From Eurosta solidaginis (lineage: Eukaryota; Arthropoda; Insecta; Diptera; Tephritidae), in the NCBI RefSeq assembly GCF_040869045.1, contig NC_090319.1, positions 381,563,601 through 381,627,600 of the forward strand: 64,000 bases of DNA. Reading direction: 5' to 3'. This document shows positions 11,451-23,500 of this stretch, one piece after another; position 1 is the first letter of the stretch, and each line of letters begins with the position of its first letter. A program made the translations under genes and the position numbers. Below the pieces are notes generated by a model, which made no database searches, was not told the origin of the DNA, and saw nothing but the letters and a program-made list of their open reading frames with translations.

Positions 11451-11750
11451 AAAAAAGAGTGGAAACTCGGCAGTGGCTTGGCTACCACACTTATTGAATT
11501 ATTGCCATTAAAAACTTCTTCGCCATATCCAACTATCCGTTTGGTTGGTGTTATAGTTCACATGCCGTTTTTTCAGAGTCTAAGTAGAAACACACTTCCT
11601 TGATCACCGTATCGTAAAATTTATGCAATGAAAGTTTGTTGCAAGGAATTTTTGGTATTATGTGGGAGCAGCAAGCGCAGAGTCGAAGCATGACGCTTCG
11701 GTAGTAACACCGAAAGATGCTACGATATTAAAAAAAAAAAAAATAAATAT

Positions 11751-11948
11751 AAGGCGCTATAACCTCCGAAGAGATCTAAGGCCGAGCTTCTCTTCTAATT
11801 TGCGTCGTGCTCCTCTTGATTTTCCCTACAAATTGGCCGGACGGGACCTAGGTACATGTTTTATGCCGACTCCGAACGGCATGTGCAAGGCAGATGAGTT
11901 TTCACTGAGAGCTTTTCATGGCAGAAATACACTCGGAGCGCTTGCAAA
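11751..11948 (-). repeat. SINE-A, truncated copy (tail and body only)
   Basis: It matches the 3' body and tail of SINE-A from aaggcgctataacctccg to cggagcgcttgc. It then breaks off into unrelated sequence, so the tRNA head is missing. On the minus strand this is a 5' truncation, as incomplete reverse transcription would give. Confidence 0.85.
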
Positions 11949-12926
11949 CAATAAATCGGGTTTTCATTGTTTCTGAATTAACAGACCTTCGGTAAAATCG
12001 ATCGTGTAATGGATAGTTCACCCAGATTTTTGTCAAGAAAAGAAATTCGTTTAGTCGTTTCAACAGAAGTGAAACTTTGGTCTCAATTTCACAATATTCT
12101 GTGAAAATTACAGATTCCCAATCTATCTTACTGGCTTTTCTGTTAAAAGAACTGATTTCATTGGTCAACTGTCAATATTATGCAAATACATGGGTTAATT
12201 TGATAGAAAAACATACACTGACGGCTTTTTTTTGTGTTGATTTGACTCTTGAAATGCTCAATTCAGAACCAACAATTTGTGCGAAATTAATTCAACAGAT
12301 GGCTGTGATGGATTATAATTGTCATAAATTTAGTTCGGTTGATTTTACTAGTTTTTCTTTAAGTCTAGCACATTTGTAATGGGTTTTAATATCATTCTTA
12401 TATTTGTAATTGCTTAATTTTTGCAGTCCCACATTTCAAACTTTCTTGCTACTTTTTCTTTTATTAATCCATAGTTTTATATTCACTGTTGCGAATGTTA
12501 TAATCAAAACAGAATATCCGAAAAATCATGTTGCGGCTGCCGTTTTGACTACCGTAAGTCAACAGCTGTTTTTGTTGTTGTGCCTACTCTGCTTGGCATT
12601 TGTTTAGTCAACCGATTGTCGATTAAACATAATTCGTTGTGGCAAACGTGATTGTTGTGGCACGATTTCGTGGTGTTGCAACAGATAAATGCTGGTAAAG
12701 TAGGAGTTGGGTGGTGATGTGGCGTAGTGGCCCTTTTCACAGAATTTATTTTAGATGAATAAGAAAAAAAAATTAATATAATAATACATGTTTTTTTTTT
12801 GATATCTAATATGATTTCGCGATGATCGCAGCTACTGTTTACAAAAGTTCGATTGAGCAGAGCGCACTCATTACATGAAAAAAATTTATACAATGGGAAA
12901 AAAGGTTAAATAGGGCACAAATGCAT
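11949..12926. other. No gene supported
   Basis: Contains AT-rich open frames of up to about 100 codons (for example 12,077-12,379 plus) with no domain I recognise. A tttttgcag followed by tccc at ~12,420 resembles a splice acceptor, but no coding-like frame follows. Confidence 0.4.
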
Positions 12927-12938
12927 GTAGCAGATTTA

Positions 12939-13295
12939 AATAAAAATAAATATAAGGCGCGATAACCTCCGAAGAGATCTAAGGCCGAGCGTCTCTTCCA
13001 ATTTGCGTCGTGCTCCTCTTGATTTTCCCTACAAATTGGCCGGACGGGACCTACATGTTTTATGCCGACTCCGAACGGCATCTGCAAGGTAGATGAGTTT
13101 TCACTGAGAGCTTTTCATGGCAGAAATACACCCGGAGCGCTTGCCAAACACTGCCGAGGGGCGACCCCGCTTAGAAAAAATGTCTTCTAATTGAAAAACC
13201 TTATTTCTAAAATTTTGATGTTGCTTTGCCCGGGAGTTGAACCCAGGGCATACGGTGTGATAGGCGGAGCACGCTACCATCACACCACGGTGGCC
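12939..13295 (-). mobile_element. SINE-A, full-length copy with 12-bp TSD
   Basis: A complete SINE-A on the minus strand, tRNA head at ~13,225-13,295 and tail at the left. Flanking duplications gtagcagattta sit at 12,927-12,938 and 13,296-13,307. It is nearly identical to the 7.8-kb copy, so both are young. Confidence 0.9.
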
Positions 13296-13440
13296 GTAGC
13301 AGATTTACCGTAGGCTTTATGAGGCCTTGACAATGGAAAATAAGCGGTCTTAGTTATAATAGATAGATTTTGCAATACAATAATCGATAGAACATTTTTT
13401 TTACTTTTATTTATTTAATCAACAAATAAAAATAAAATCA

Positions 13441-13515
13441 GGACAAGTAAGGAAGTTTTAGTTCGGCGAAAATCGAACATTCCATGTTCAGCTCTGATAT
13501 GTTTATATTAAGCCA
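13441..13515 (+). repeat. Fragment of interspersed repeat family C (start)
   Basis: acaagtaaggaagttttagt followed by aatcgaacattccatg matches the beginning of family C. The rest is not recognisable. Confidence 0.45.
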
Positions 13516-13565
13516 CGTAAGGCAGCGTGATTATTTTTGCATATAGAAAATTTAACTAAGTTCCT

Positions 13566-13830
13566 ATAAAAAATCCAGGGCGAAGAGAATCTGTACGGGC
13601 ATAGATTGCTTCAACGCAACAGCACGGTTGAAAAAAGTCCTAGCAAGAGGAAACGTAGTCCAGGGACTAAGAAAGAGAACGGGGAATGGTCACATAATAG
13701 TGGAATCCGTTGAGGTGCTTTTCGATACACTTTTCCAATTGGGAGATAATTCAGAAGAGCCAGCAGACAGCACGCACACCTCGATAACGGACCGGGTAGT
13801 GCCGGGCTTTATGATCGATACCGGTTTTGT
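13566..13830 (+). pseudogene. LOA-like LINE fragment (EN-RT linker)
   Basis: The text from agggcgaagagaatctgt through gcacggttgaaaaaagtcct to gggtagtgccgggctt is a close relative of 41,200-41,450 in the copy B LOA-like LINE, the region between endonuclease and reverse transcriptase. It is a short internal scrap with no intact domain, bounded by unrelated DNA. Confidence 0.75.
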
Positions 13831-14734
13831 ATAATACGTATGTCCTGCATGCAATGTATCCCCATATGAGACCAATAATCTTATCAATTGTAATGTGGAA
13901 CTTACGCTTCTAACACCAATCTCCATATGATCCGGTCCTGTTTAAACTCACAGTTTCATTGGAATTCAGTTAGAGGACTTTGATGACAATTTGTGAGTGG
14001 TCGCGCCCATTAAATGAGGCGAAGCACTGTTAACATAACAACAACAATGCATACATCTCTTGAAAAATACTATTTCCATGAAAATTTTAAACTTTTCGTT
14101 AAAATTCTTCAACAAAAATTCTATTTTTTGTTATGTTTGTATGTATGTATGTATATCTATGCTAATGTTTGTGATGTGAGGAGATTCAATCTATCTTATC
14201 TATAAAGTTAACTCGCTGGCCGCTGTGTCAGCACAAATATTGTTCCCATATTAATTGCAACCCAACTCCCTTGTCAAGGCCACGCTCATTTCACCATAAC
14301 GCAATAGTATATCATACTTAATACCTCTGGCTAACATTAATTGGAGACGCAATGCGCTAGACTTTGCGTCAGCAAATTCTAATTCACACGATTATGAAAT
14401 AAGACAATTGCAGAAGTGCACATTCCTGCAATGCACGAAGCCCGTGGGAAGTCAAGGCCAAGGTAACTCGCATGCGGACGGCGCATATGTCTGGCTACAG
14501 AATGTAGCTGTGCAAAATGTTATAAAAGGAAGCAGCAGATCATGCAGGGGGCAGTTGCACCGGTGTTCTTATACTAACTACTATCGTACTGTATCGAATA
14601 TTAAAACAATAAAATTGTTAAACTTTTACTTGAAAAGCTTCTTTCTTCTTTTTGTAGCCAGGGCAAGTTGGCCCTTAAATTTTTTTTATTGTAAGGATCC
14701 TTGATTTTTATTTATTTAAGGATCCTTGATCTTT

Positions 14735-15400
14735 ATATATGTATAAAGAAGTATGTATCTATGTTTGTCTGCATACGAACAATGGACTCCGAAACTACTC
14801 CGCTGATTTTATTCAAACTTGCAGGATAGCTTCACAGAAACCCGGAGAGTGTTCCTTTGAAGTTTCTTTCCTGGAAGTGGTGGACGATGGACCGACCTAT
14901 TTAACAATTTCTATTCACGGTTCGATTGGCCTGAAGTTTGGTGTTTAGATATCCCTATGTCTAAATTGCTATTTACGATACTTTTTGGCGTCATTTCGGG
15001 ATGTTTTTGAGGATTCTCTCGTGGTCCTCCCGCGGTAATTTGAGGGTGATTTTTGGTCTTCTAGAGACCTTCCTGGGGTCAATTTGGGGGTACTTTGAGG
15101 ATAACCGTAATATTTTCGAGATGGTTTTTGGGACTCTCTCAGGCTCCTCTCGGGGTCATTTAAGTATCACTTAGAGGTCATTTTGGGGTTATTTATGGAT
15201 GGTTTGGGGGAAATTTTGGGGGTATTTATGAATGATTTCGGGGTCATTTGGGAGTAATTTTGCGAAGAATTCGGGGAGTCTCCAGGGTACTCCCGGGGTC
15301 ATTTGGGGTCATTCCTGGATAACTGTAGGAACTCTGTCAGAATCCTCCTGGGGTCATTTGGGCATCACTTCGGGGTAGTTATGAGATCATATCAGCGGCT
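14735..15400 (+). repeat. Interspersed repeat ending in a G/T-rich degenerate minisatellite
   Basis: 14,780-14,945 contains ggactccgaaactactccgc followed by attttattcaaacttgcagg, a wording I recall from widespread insect repeats. From ~14,985 to 15,400 the plus strand is strongly G/T-rich, with repeated variants of cggggtcatttggg and aggactctctc at irregular 20-70 bp spacing. It encodes no protein I can identify. Confidence 0.5.
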
Positions 15401-15971
15401 CAAAATGTTTTAAAAGAGAAGTCCGGCATCCGGTGAATTAAAATTTTTTTCAACAGATAGGCTAGGTTCGTTTATGGGATGAACATTGATGTGTTGATTC
15501 GAAACATAAAGCTTCAACCATAATGCCGAGAGGAAAATCTTCATAAGAGTAATATATTATAACTGTGACATAAAATGGAACCTGTTGTAATTTATTAATA
15601 TTTTCAGATAAGTGATTCATGCTCCGAGCTTTTTCATGCAGACCACAAAAAACGTGAAACTTTGTTTCCTCTTAAATAGTAGTGATTTATTTTTATTTTA
15701 TATTTATCAAAAATGTCATTTAAGCTTTTATAAATGTTCTCCATATATAATATATTTTATGTAGCCGAATACTTGGTTATTACGAATAGAATAAGATTAT
15801 TGCTTGGCTACATTCATGAAAGGTATGAAGTCTTCGGAACAGCCGAAGACAGTCCCGCCCTTTCTTCTTCTTTTTTTAGTGCAAACGTAGACTTCTCTGA
15901 CTTAAAATTGAAACCCAGTACTGCACACCTTTTTTCACGAAAAGAGGTGCAATCTAAATTTTAAACTATAT

Positions 15972-15977
15972 TTTATT
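15972..15977 (-). promoter_or_regulatory. Poly(A) signal of SPH gene A
   Basis: AATAAA on the minus strand, about 30 nt beyond the stop codon of the SPH gene. The same hexamer lies at the same place in copy B (30,367-30,372). Confidence 0.55.
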
Positions 15978-16005
15978 TGGTGTACAAACAGTTAATAATT
16001 TAAGC

Positions 16006-16794
16006 TCAAACTTTTAACCGTTTATTTAAATTAGCTTCATTAAATACAAATAAGTTAATTGAGTTATTTTCGTCACTATCAGAACAATCTTCGTATCTTT
16101 CATTATCAATCAAATTTTCTATGAAATCAAAAGCTTCATAATTATCTGCATGTGCAGTAAGTAGCATATTTTCGTGTTCCCCACTAGATTTAAATATTCC
16201 CACCGTACAAAGATGTCCTTCCACGACGCCCGGTGCTCCAGCATCTTCATTACAAATTTGTTTGTCACTTAGAGCACAATACATATGTTTTCCAATGGGG
16301 TAATGCGAACATTCAAACGGAATTATTAAAGTCACGTCATATTTTACGGGTGTAAAGCGATGTGGGTTTATTAGTTCTGCAGTCCATCCACTAATTTGAA
16401 TCTTATTGCCAGTTAAAAGTAAATCTTTGCGAAATGGTATTGTCACCACTCCATCCTTATATTCAAAGGGTTTTTTCAGTTTTATTCCAACAATATCCAT
16501 ACTGCCATTTGCGCATTCTAAATCATCTTCTTGATAAAATATCTTCTCCACTTCGCGACGTGCTCCGCTTAAATTTTCTGAATTAGCTACAACGGTGATT
16601 ACATCTTTTTTTTCATCGTTCAGGCATGTCGCACCTGTGATCACTATTTGCATAGAGACTAGGGAGCCAGCACAACGATATTGCTCTTCCTCAAGTAACG
16701 CTACCAAAAACCGCCAATCAGTTTCCGAATGTATACGGGTCACAATACAGCTAAGAAGGACAACCAAGGTCGCGATATTATTATGTAAATACAT
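16006..16794 (-). CDS. Secreted serine protease homolog (inactive trypsin-like), copy A
   Basis: 262 residues, a single uninterrupted exon from ATG to TGA. Residues 1-23 form a signal peptide (hydrophobic LVVLLSCIV). The body has the trypsin (S1) layout. The T-A-A-H-C block is TGATC with Thr56 in place of the catalytic His; the Asp block is MDIVGIKL with Asp100 kept; ISGWT matches the usual SGWG; the G-D-S-G-G-P block is EDAGAP with Ala185 in place of the catalytic Ser. Two of the three catalytic residues are gone, so proteolysis is not expected. A binding or cofactor role is typical of such homologs. Cysteines at 41/57 and 162/173/181 suit S1 disulfides. There is no classical R-IVGG activation site. 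The C-terminal tail (about 20 residues) is longer than in copy B. The ATG is chosen because the signal peptide begins there and a TATA box lies upstream. I cannot name an ortholog. Confidence 0.85.
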   Translation of the reverse strand: MYLHNNIATLVVLLSCIVTRIHSETDWRFLVALLEEEQYRCAGSLVSMQIVITGATCLNDEKKDVITVVANSENLSGARREVEKIFYQEDDLECANGSMDIVGIKLKKPFEYKDGVVTIPFRKDLLLTGNKIQISGWTAELINPHRFTPVKYDVTLIIPFECSHYPIGKHMYCALSDKQICNEDAGAPGVVEGHLCTVGIFKSSGEHENMLLTAHADNYEAFDFIENLIDNERYEDCSDSDENNSINLFVFNEANLNKRLKV

Positions 16795-16863
16795 TTTAGT
16801 TCCTGACTTTTAACGCTGCTCGTTAAGTATAAACTAACTAATGCAAAATAAGTTTTGTGGGCG

Positions 16864-16874
16864 CTATTTATATA
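16864..16874 (-). promoter_or_regulatory. TATA box of SPH gene A
   Basis: TATATAAATAG on the minus strand, about 70 bp upstream of the ATG. GCATTAG, an initiator-like site, follows about 30 nt downstream. The same TATA box is present in copy B, which argues that it is a real focused promoter. Confidence 0.65.
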
Positions 16875-16879
16875 CAGTG

Positions 16880-18147
16880 GAGTAGCTTGATGAAATTTCC
16901 AGGTGCGGTGCAACTGCACGGTTAGAAATCTGAGCCTAATTTTTAACCATTAACTGGTTTAAACACTTTTTGAAACATTTTGCTACTAAATTGGAAACCT
17001 CTCAATATAATATTGTCTTTTTTAATTTTATTCAATTTCAATTTAAAACTTGTTTAAACAATAGGTTCAAAATATAAAAATTGTTTTAAAACAAATCCAA
17101 AAGGTTACAAAAAATCCAAAACTACCAACTTTTAGTCACTTCTGGGTTTAAAACGAAAGCAAAAGGTTTCAAAAATCTAAAAGTAGAAACTGGAGTTGAA
17201 AAGCGTGGTTTTAAAACTTGTCCTAAGAGTTTAAATTTTGTGCTAAAAGTTCAAAAATAACAAATTTTATTTGTGAAAAGTGCTGCAAGTTATCGAATCT
17301 TTTTCCAAAAATTGTGTTATACATATAAGGTGTTTTGAAATAATTTCTTACACAGTAGGGAGAGCAACTCCGTAGGAAAAATCTCTAGTTCAAAACTGGT
17401 GCGTTTCTAGTCGAATCGGAACCTCTACTAGTTCGCTCTCTATATCTTTTACATGCCTCCAACTGGCGAATTTAAAATGGCGACGTCCTAGTTTGTTTGA
17501 GTTGCATTAACTTCTCTATAGTTCCGAACTAGATACATATTTCCAATTTGGAATTAGTTGGTTTATTGGAGCTATTTCGGTATTTCCAGTCTAGTGTTGA
17601 AATGACAAGTTACTTGCTGTCTTGGTACTATTTCGAACCAAAGAGAAAATTCTATATACTGCTTATAGTATGATATTAGAGTATTTTCGATACCTCCGGG
17701 CCAGTGGAAATGTTTGGGAAAAGAAATCATACTCGTAGTCGAATTAACTTAAAGCTGGTAGCATTTTTTTGTAGATAACATATTTCTCAAATTAAATATG
17801 AAAAATAAGAACCCAAGCTGTCGATTTTATAACTGGTTAAAATCTTGTTAGTACAGAACATGTGCTTATTTCGCAATTTAGGTCTAGTTTCGTAATGTCT
17901 ATCACTAGTTACTCACTGAAAGGATTTCAGGAAATCGCACTATTTTTATATTTTTTTTTATAACTTTAAGTGTAGACTTCTATAGGTTCAAATTGAAATC
18001 CAGTTCTATGCACTCAATTTCAGGAAGACTATTATTATCTATATTTAAACAAAATTTGGTTTGATAATATCTTCAAAATGTTTCAGATTTAGGATCAAAC
18101 TTTTTACCGCGTGCCTGCCAAAATCTTAAATCACTTATTGATAAAAA
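16880..18147. other. SPH upstream region, no further gene
   Basis: Non-coding sequence, conserved with 31,262-32,540 in copy B at over 90% by eye. Contains many ttaaaac and tttaaa motifs. No second frame or RNA gene seen. Confidence 0.5.
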
Positions 18148-18490
18148 GTGGCAGCCGTGGTGTGGTGGGAGCGTGCTTCGCGTACCACACCGAAGGTCCT
18201 GAGTTCCAAAGCAACACTAAAAATTCAGAACAAGTTTTGCAATTGGAAAAAAAAATATGTCCAAACGCGGTCGTCCCTCGGCAGTGATTTGATCTGTACT
18301 CCAAGCGTATTTCTCCTATGAAAAGCTTTTCAGTGAAAATACATCTTCCTTGCTCCCGCCTCCCTTTGGATTCGGCATAAAACATGTAGACAGGTCCAAT
18401 TTGTAGGGAAAATTAAGAGGAAACGAGACACAAATTCGAAGAGAAGTTCGGCCTAAATCTTCTCGGAGATAAATCGCGCCAAGCATTAAC
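18148..18490 (+). repeat. SINE-A, diverged copy shared by both duplicates
   Basis: Plus-orientation SINE-A: head gccgtggtgtggtgggagcg, body with gcataaaacatgtagacagg, 3' part ggagataaatcgcgcc. It is clearly diverged from the young copies. The counterpart in copy B (32,540-32,712) has lost most of the body through an internal deletion. Confidence 0.75.
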
Positions 18491-19381
18491 TAATTTGTTT
18501 TTCTTTTTAATTTTTTATGGTTAATGCGTCAAGCGTAATACAAACTCTAAATAAGTTAAGCAAACAGCTTTTGATCTACCAAAATAACAAATTCAAGGTT
18601 GTTATGTTTATTCTTTTTCTTGTGTTTCTATTCTTTTTCAATTGTACTTAATTGCTCGTTTCTATATTTGTGCAGTTGAATTGTTGTATTTAGTTCACAC
18701 GTGTACAATGTGACAAGGAAATACCAGTGGAAAACTACCAGTGAAATATAATTTCGCAGAGTGCTTTATATTACGAGTTTAAACTACATAGGGACCCGAT
18801 TTCTTATTGGATCTGTAAGATATCTAATTAGAGTTTTAAATTTTTTATGCTGAAGTATTTCATTCAAGCACTGGAGCAGAAAGTTCTGCGAGTTTAGAAT
18901 ACCCTATAAATTTTTTAGTAATGACATAGTAGGCTTTGAATTAATTATTTCTCAATTGGTGTGTTATATCATTTTTATACCCAGCTGTACTCAGGCCCGA
19001 CGAGTGGGGAGGGGGAATGGAGGGATTCCCCCCGGGCCCGGGGTTTCTGAGGGGGCCGCGGTTTAGATGTGCTAAGCATATTTTTTAATTCAGGAGAGTT
19101 TTTAGTTGTTCCATGTGCACTTTTTAAGCCGAATTTCAAAAGCACCGAATATCTGCATTTCGTTTTAATTTCACACGAAAACTAAAGGTTATTTTTCCAG
19201 CGAAATAAAAAACTCGAAAATAACTGTTATTTTCTGAGCGGAAATAAAAATTACCGTTATTTGTAATCAATGGATTAAAGTAACTTAAAGTGACTGTGTA
19301 AATGCACACTATTCTGATATCACAGGCAATTGTGTTCACCATTCTGGTTCCGCATCCGATTCGACTATTGATAATGATTTT

Positions 19382-21857
19382 TTGTCTGGACCTTCGAACG
19401 GTGAAGAGACAATGAAAACAGCAAACAAAAATGTATGTTTACATGAATCCGAAATCATAAAATTTCGTGGTGACACTGATGAAGATTCATCTTCAAAAAT
19501 TCTTCCAACAATACCACCAACTCTGTATCAAAGTCCAGATTATTTAAACGACTTCGATATCGGTACCGTGAATGATGAGTTTTTGCGATCTGAAGAATTC
19601 AACGAAATAACTCGTCGAGGTCATCAAAAGTGTCCTGTTAATTTTCGACGTGCTCGTTATGACGAGGCATTTCCTACCTCGTTGTTAAACAGAATCTTGC
19701 CAAAGGGAGAGAAAGTGGAGCGTAGCTGGTTGGTGTGGAGTGCCAGTAGCAATGCTTTTTATTGCCTACCATGTCGTCTGTTAAGCACCAATACTTTAAA
19801 TCGACCTAAAATTTGTTGTCCTGGCAGATATTCGAAATTGCAGGTGGGAAGAAGATATACGATAAACTGCCAGCACACGAAAATACTCAAGATCACATTA
19901 AATGTTGTATTCAATGGTGATCTTTACAAAATCTAATTCAAAAGGAGGCTACGATTGATACACTTATCAATGAACAGCTAATCACTGAAACTCAAAAGTG
20001 GAAAGAAATTTTATATAGAATTTTGGACACTATTTTATTTTTGGGTGAAAGAGGCCTAGGTTTCAAAGGCGAAAGTATAGAGTGAACGAAACGATGGACA
20101 TTTTTTGGGCATCTAAAATCTCATAAGCCATTATGATCCGATACTTAGAGAAAGTTAGGATTTCACAACAGCAGCACAAACGTTTACAAGGTCACTATCT
20201 TTCCGCAGACATTCAGAACGAGTTTATAGAAATTTGTGCAAAGCACGTGAGAGAAACTGTATTGGATCAAGGCAAGAAAGCCAAGTATTTCACTATTATC
20301 GTTGATACTACGCCTGATGCTAGTCACGTTGACTACGTTCATTTTGCGCTACCTCCATTTCAATTCGAAAGCAACAAATTTTACAACTCAAGAACGGTTT
20401 TTGGCTTTCGTGGATCGTAACCAAATAACTGGTCTGGAAATCGTTGATTTAATGTGCCATACTCTAGGTAAACATGAAATCCCATTAAAATATTGTCGTG
20501 CACTAGGGTACGATAACGGCGCCAATATGAAAGGAGCTTACAACGGAGCACAACGTCACATTCTCGACAAAAACTCGAATGCTGATTACTCGCCTTGTGC
20601 AACCCACAGTATCAATGTATGTGGTGTTGATGCTGCAGAATGTTGTACGGCTACAATTACTTTCTTCGGAGTTGTACAAAAATGTTTTACTATTCTCAGC
20701 AGCCGTCCACAGCGATTGGACATCCTCAGATAGGCGAGATGGCCTAGAAGGTCGCATGTGGTCATAACAAATCATTCCCGAGATGGTCGGGCTTGGTACC
20801 GGAACGTACCGGATCTGCATCCGGCAAAGCACCATCTACTTGATAACTCCCCAAAGCCTTCGGGGAGTGTCCTTATCGCTACAACAACAACAACATGGGA
20901 CATCCTCAAAAAAAAAAAAAATGTACCGAGCTCTCTTCACAGCCTTTCAGACACTAGGTGGTCGGCTAGAATTGAGGCAATCATGGCCATTCGCAAACCA
21001 TCTTCCAAAATTAACACAAGCACTAACGCATTAATTAAGCTAAATTTGACTGCACAAGCATACACAGATATTACATCAACAAGTTCGAATGTATCTTGCT
21101 GTCCTCAATTTGGTCCAAAATACTCACTACCATTAATGAAAAAACGTGGTCCTCCAAGCTAAACACGTCACCATAGCTATTGAGGTCCGACATCTAGATG
21201 CCTTATTAGCTGATTTGAAGTTGATCAAGAACTAATGGGAAACAATTTTAAACGAATGCAAAACAGTTGTTATTCAATTCAACATTTCGACATTTTGAAG
21301 ATAATAGAAATGAGATGATTACGGATGATCCAGAGTCTGATTTTAAAAACAATACATTCTTGGTGATCGTTGATTCGGTAATCACTGGCATTACTGAGCG
21401 ATTTGCAGCTATGAGAAATTTGAACCAGACGTTTTCATTTTTGTTGCAATTTTAAGACATGGATGAAACTAGGGTTCGGGCGAGCGGTGCAAAATTTGTC
21501 GAAAAATACAAATCGGACGTTTCTCAAAGTTTAGAATGCGAAATAATTCACTTGAAACACATTAACGAAGCACATTTTGGAAAAGGTCTTTCACCATTGG
21601 AATTGCTAAATGCCATCTATGTTCAAAATCTGTATACAATTTTCCCAAACATTTGTGTTGCTTTACGTATCTTTTGCACTATACCTGCCACTGTAGCTTG
21701 TACAGAACGTTCTTTCAGCGTCCTTGCAAGAATCAAAAGCTTTCATAAATCGTGTTCATCTCAAGAGCGAGTTTCAGGACTTACCCCGCTTTCCGGTGAA
21801 TCCGTTTTGGCAAGACAGTTAAATTTTGATATTATTTTAACCTTCTATATTGAATAA
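19382..21857 (+). pseudogene. hAT transposase pseudogene, copy A (TTF zinc finger, DUF4371, dimerisation domain)
   Basis: Broken over several frames. 19,382-19,936 encodes a TTF-type zinc-finger region (CPVNFRRARYDEAFP, then WSASSNAFYCLPC). 20,133-20,728 holds the catalytic-core part of DUF4371/ZMYM-like transposases (TIIVDTTPDASH, then GYDNGANMKG and CATHSINVCG), with a frameshift near 20,400. A SINE-B interrupts at 20,729-20,897. 20,930-21,160 resumes with SLSDTRWSAR. 21,459-21,800 encodes the hAT C-terminal dimerisation motif (TIPATVACTERSFSVLARIK). Several stops and frameshifts mean no active transposase. The same lesions, apart from a few private ones, occur in copy B, so decay preceded duplication. 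Confidence 0.9.
20729..20897 (+). mobile_element. SINE-B, 5'-truncated, inside the transposase gene (shared)
   Basis: It starts within the SINE-B body (aggcgagatggcctagaagg), includes gagatggtcgggcttggta and the ccttcggggagtgtcc hairpin, and ends ctacaacaacaacaac. Target duplication ggacatcctca at 20,718-20,728 and 20,898-20,908. The same insertion is at 34,998-35,163 in copy B, so it predates the duplication. Confidence 0.9.
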
Positions 21858-21904
21858 TTAAAATTTATAATCATCATTATATTTATCAGAAATGTTCTAA
21901 TATG

Positions 21905-22356
21905 GTCTCTGCTGGTGTCATGGTCCATACTTTTGCCCCATATAGCAGGACGGGTACGATAAATGACTTGTTGAGTATGATTTTCGTTCGCCGAGAGAGG
22001 ACTTTACTTTTCAATTGCCTACCTAGCCCAAAGTAGCATTTATTGGCAAGATTGATTCTTCGCTGGATTTCAGTGCTGATGTTGTTGCTAGTGTTGATGC
22101 TTGTTCCCAAATAAATGAAGTCTTTTACTATTTCGAAATTATGGCTGCCAACAGTAACGTGGCTGCCAAAGCGCATATGCGCTGACTCTTTGCTCGATGA
22201 TAGCAGGTACTTCGTTTTGTCCTCATTCACCATCAAACCCATCTTTACCCCTTATTATTCCAGTTTGTAGTAAACAGAACTAACGGCGCGGGTGTTTAGG
22301 CCGATGATATCAATGTCATCAGCATATGCCAGTAATTGCACGCTTTTATAGAATAT
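21905..22356 (-). pseudogene. Non-LTR retrotransposon RT C-terminal fragment, copy A
   Basis: On the minus strand this encodes the part of a LINE reverse transcriptase after the catalytic motif: GLMVNEDKTKYLLSS, NISTEIQRRINLANKCYFGL, then an SFIVPVLLYGAKVW thumb motif. Perfect 12-bp target duplications tgttctaatatg sit at 21,893-21,904 and 22,357-22,368, proving a 5'-truncated LINE insertion into the hAT. Compared with copy B it lacks about 430 bp of 3' sequence, a private deletion that left the target duplication intact. The clade is uncertain (RTE-like). Confidence 0.85.
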
Positions 22357-22671
22357 TGTTCTAATATGTTACCAAATATATAACTAGAAAAGATTATTTA
22401 AAACAATACGTGGCTGTTAAAAGAGAATTTTATTTCTATGTTACAATAAAATAGAATAAATAGTCAATATTCTGTGTTAATTTTATTTTCAGCTCTTAGT
22501 CCAAAAATCATTTAGTTGATGTGGCAAACAAATTTTTTTGATGTAATCCATCAATAATGATTCATGAATGAGAACGTCATTAATTCAAATTAATCAAATG
22601 TTTTAGTGGATTTTTATAGGGGGCCCGTAAATTGTTTAGTCCCGGGCTCGGATTTTCTCTCTACGGCCCTG

Positions 22672-23500
22672 GCTGCACTTATACACAGGGTATTATAACT
22701 TTGATTGGATAATGGTTGGTTGTATAGGTATAAAGGAATCAAGATAGATATAGAATTCCATATATCAAAATCATCAGTATCGAAAAAAAATTTGATTAGT
22801 CCATGTCGGTCCGTTAACACGATGATTTGAGTACATATTGAGTTATCTAAACCAAATTCGGTATACGGGCTTATCTGGACCCAGTATTGAAAATGAGTGA
22901 AATCGGACGATAACCACGCCAACTATTTCGTTATCGAAGACTTCGAAAAGCAGAAAAAATTTTGGGATATGGGCGTGGCACAACCCACACTTAGAAGAAG
23001 AAAATTTGGAAGTTTAGCATGCCTTATGGCCATTTAAGATATTGAATTTTGGCAGAGACATTATCCTTTCCAAATTATATAGATTGTGCTAAGATAATCA
23101 AAATCAGTTAAAGACCACTCCCACTTTTCCTAAAGGTTCAACCTTAACAAAGTTTGGTACCCTTTCCAAAATACTTATAATACCATAATTGAAACAAAAA
23201 TCTCCCAATCCGATCGAAGTTTGGCATAGACATTTTTTTCATAGCTACAACTGTTAAACTGCACTTTTATCCGCTCAATTTCATAAGTGGTAGCCTTTTT
23301 GCTTCTTTTGAACGAAAATGAGTTCAGAATAGAACCATATATGTATGTACTATTGCGCAGCCTTATAACAGTATTAACCACACAAAGCAAACAACAACAG
23401 CGTTTCAAGGGCACAGCCGTGGACAGTCCCCTCCTTATTTGTTGTACCTGTCATCGATATAAATATGAATTTCCATGCTAATAAAAAAAGAACCAACAAA
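22672..23500 (-). repeat. Interspersed repeat family C (minus), host of the hAT insertion, copy A
   Basis: Begins ttatacacagggtattataa and runs through gattggataatggttggttg and agatagatatagaattcc, the minus-strand wording of family C, then continues into less standard text (gggatatgggcgtggca). The missing few bases of its end lie at 18,975-18,991, left of the hAT. Confidence 0.65.

Larger units (their letters stand above)
18992..22671 (+). mobile_element. hAT transposon, decayed, copy A (with nested insertions)
   Basis: Terminal inverted repeats CAGGCCCGACGAG at the left and CAGGGCCGTAGAG (minus strand) at the right. Imperfect 8-bp target duplications gctgtact (18,984-18,991) and gctgcact (22,672-22,679) flank it, diagnostic of hAT. 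The sub-terminal zones are unusually G/C-rich (gggcccgggg; gggggcccgt). Inside are a broken transposase gene, a SINE-B and a minus-strand LINE fragment. It sits in a minus-strand family C repeat, whose text resumes at ttatacacagggtatt on the right. Confidence 0.9.

Noticed and set aside
12077..12379. 100-codon frame beginning MVSISQYSVKITDSQ
   Set aside because: No domain or homology recognised; AT-rich codons; adjoining frames of similar length. It could be part of an unknown repeat, but there is no support for a gene.
14408..14704. 98-codon frame with MQKCTFLQCTKPVGSQGQGN
   Set aside because: It has somewhat better composition than its neighbours, but no recognised domain, and the C-terminal half is AT-rich filler. 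Not enough to call an exon.
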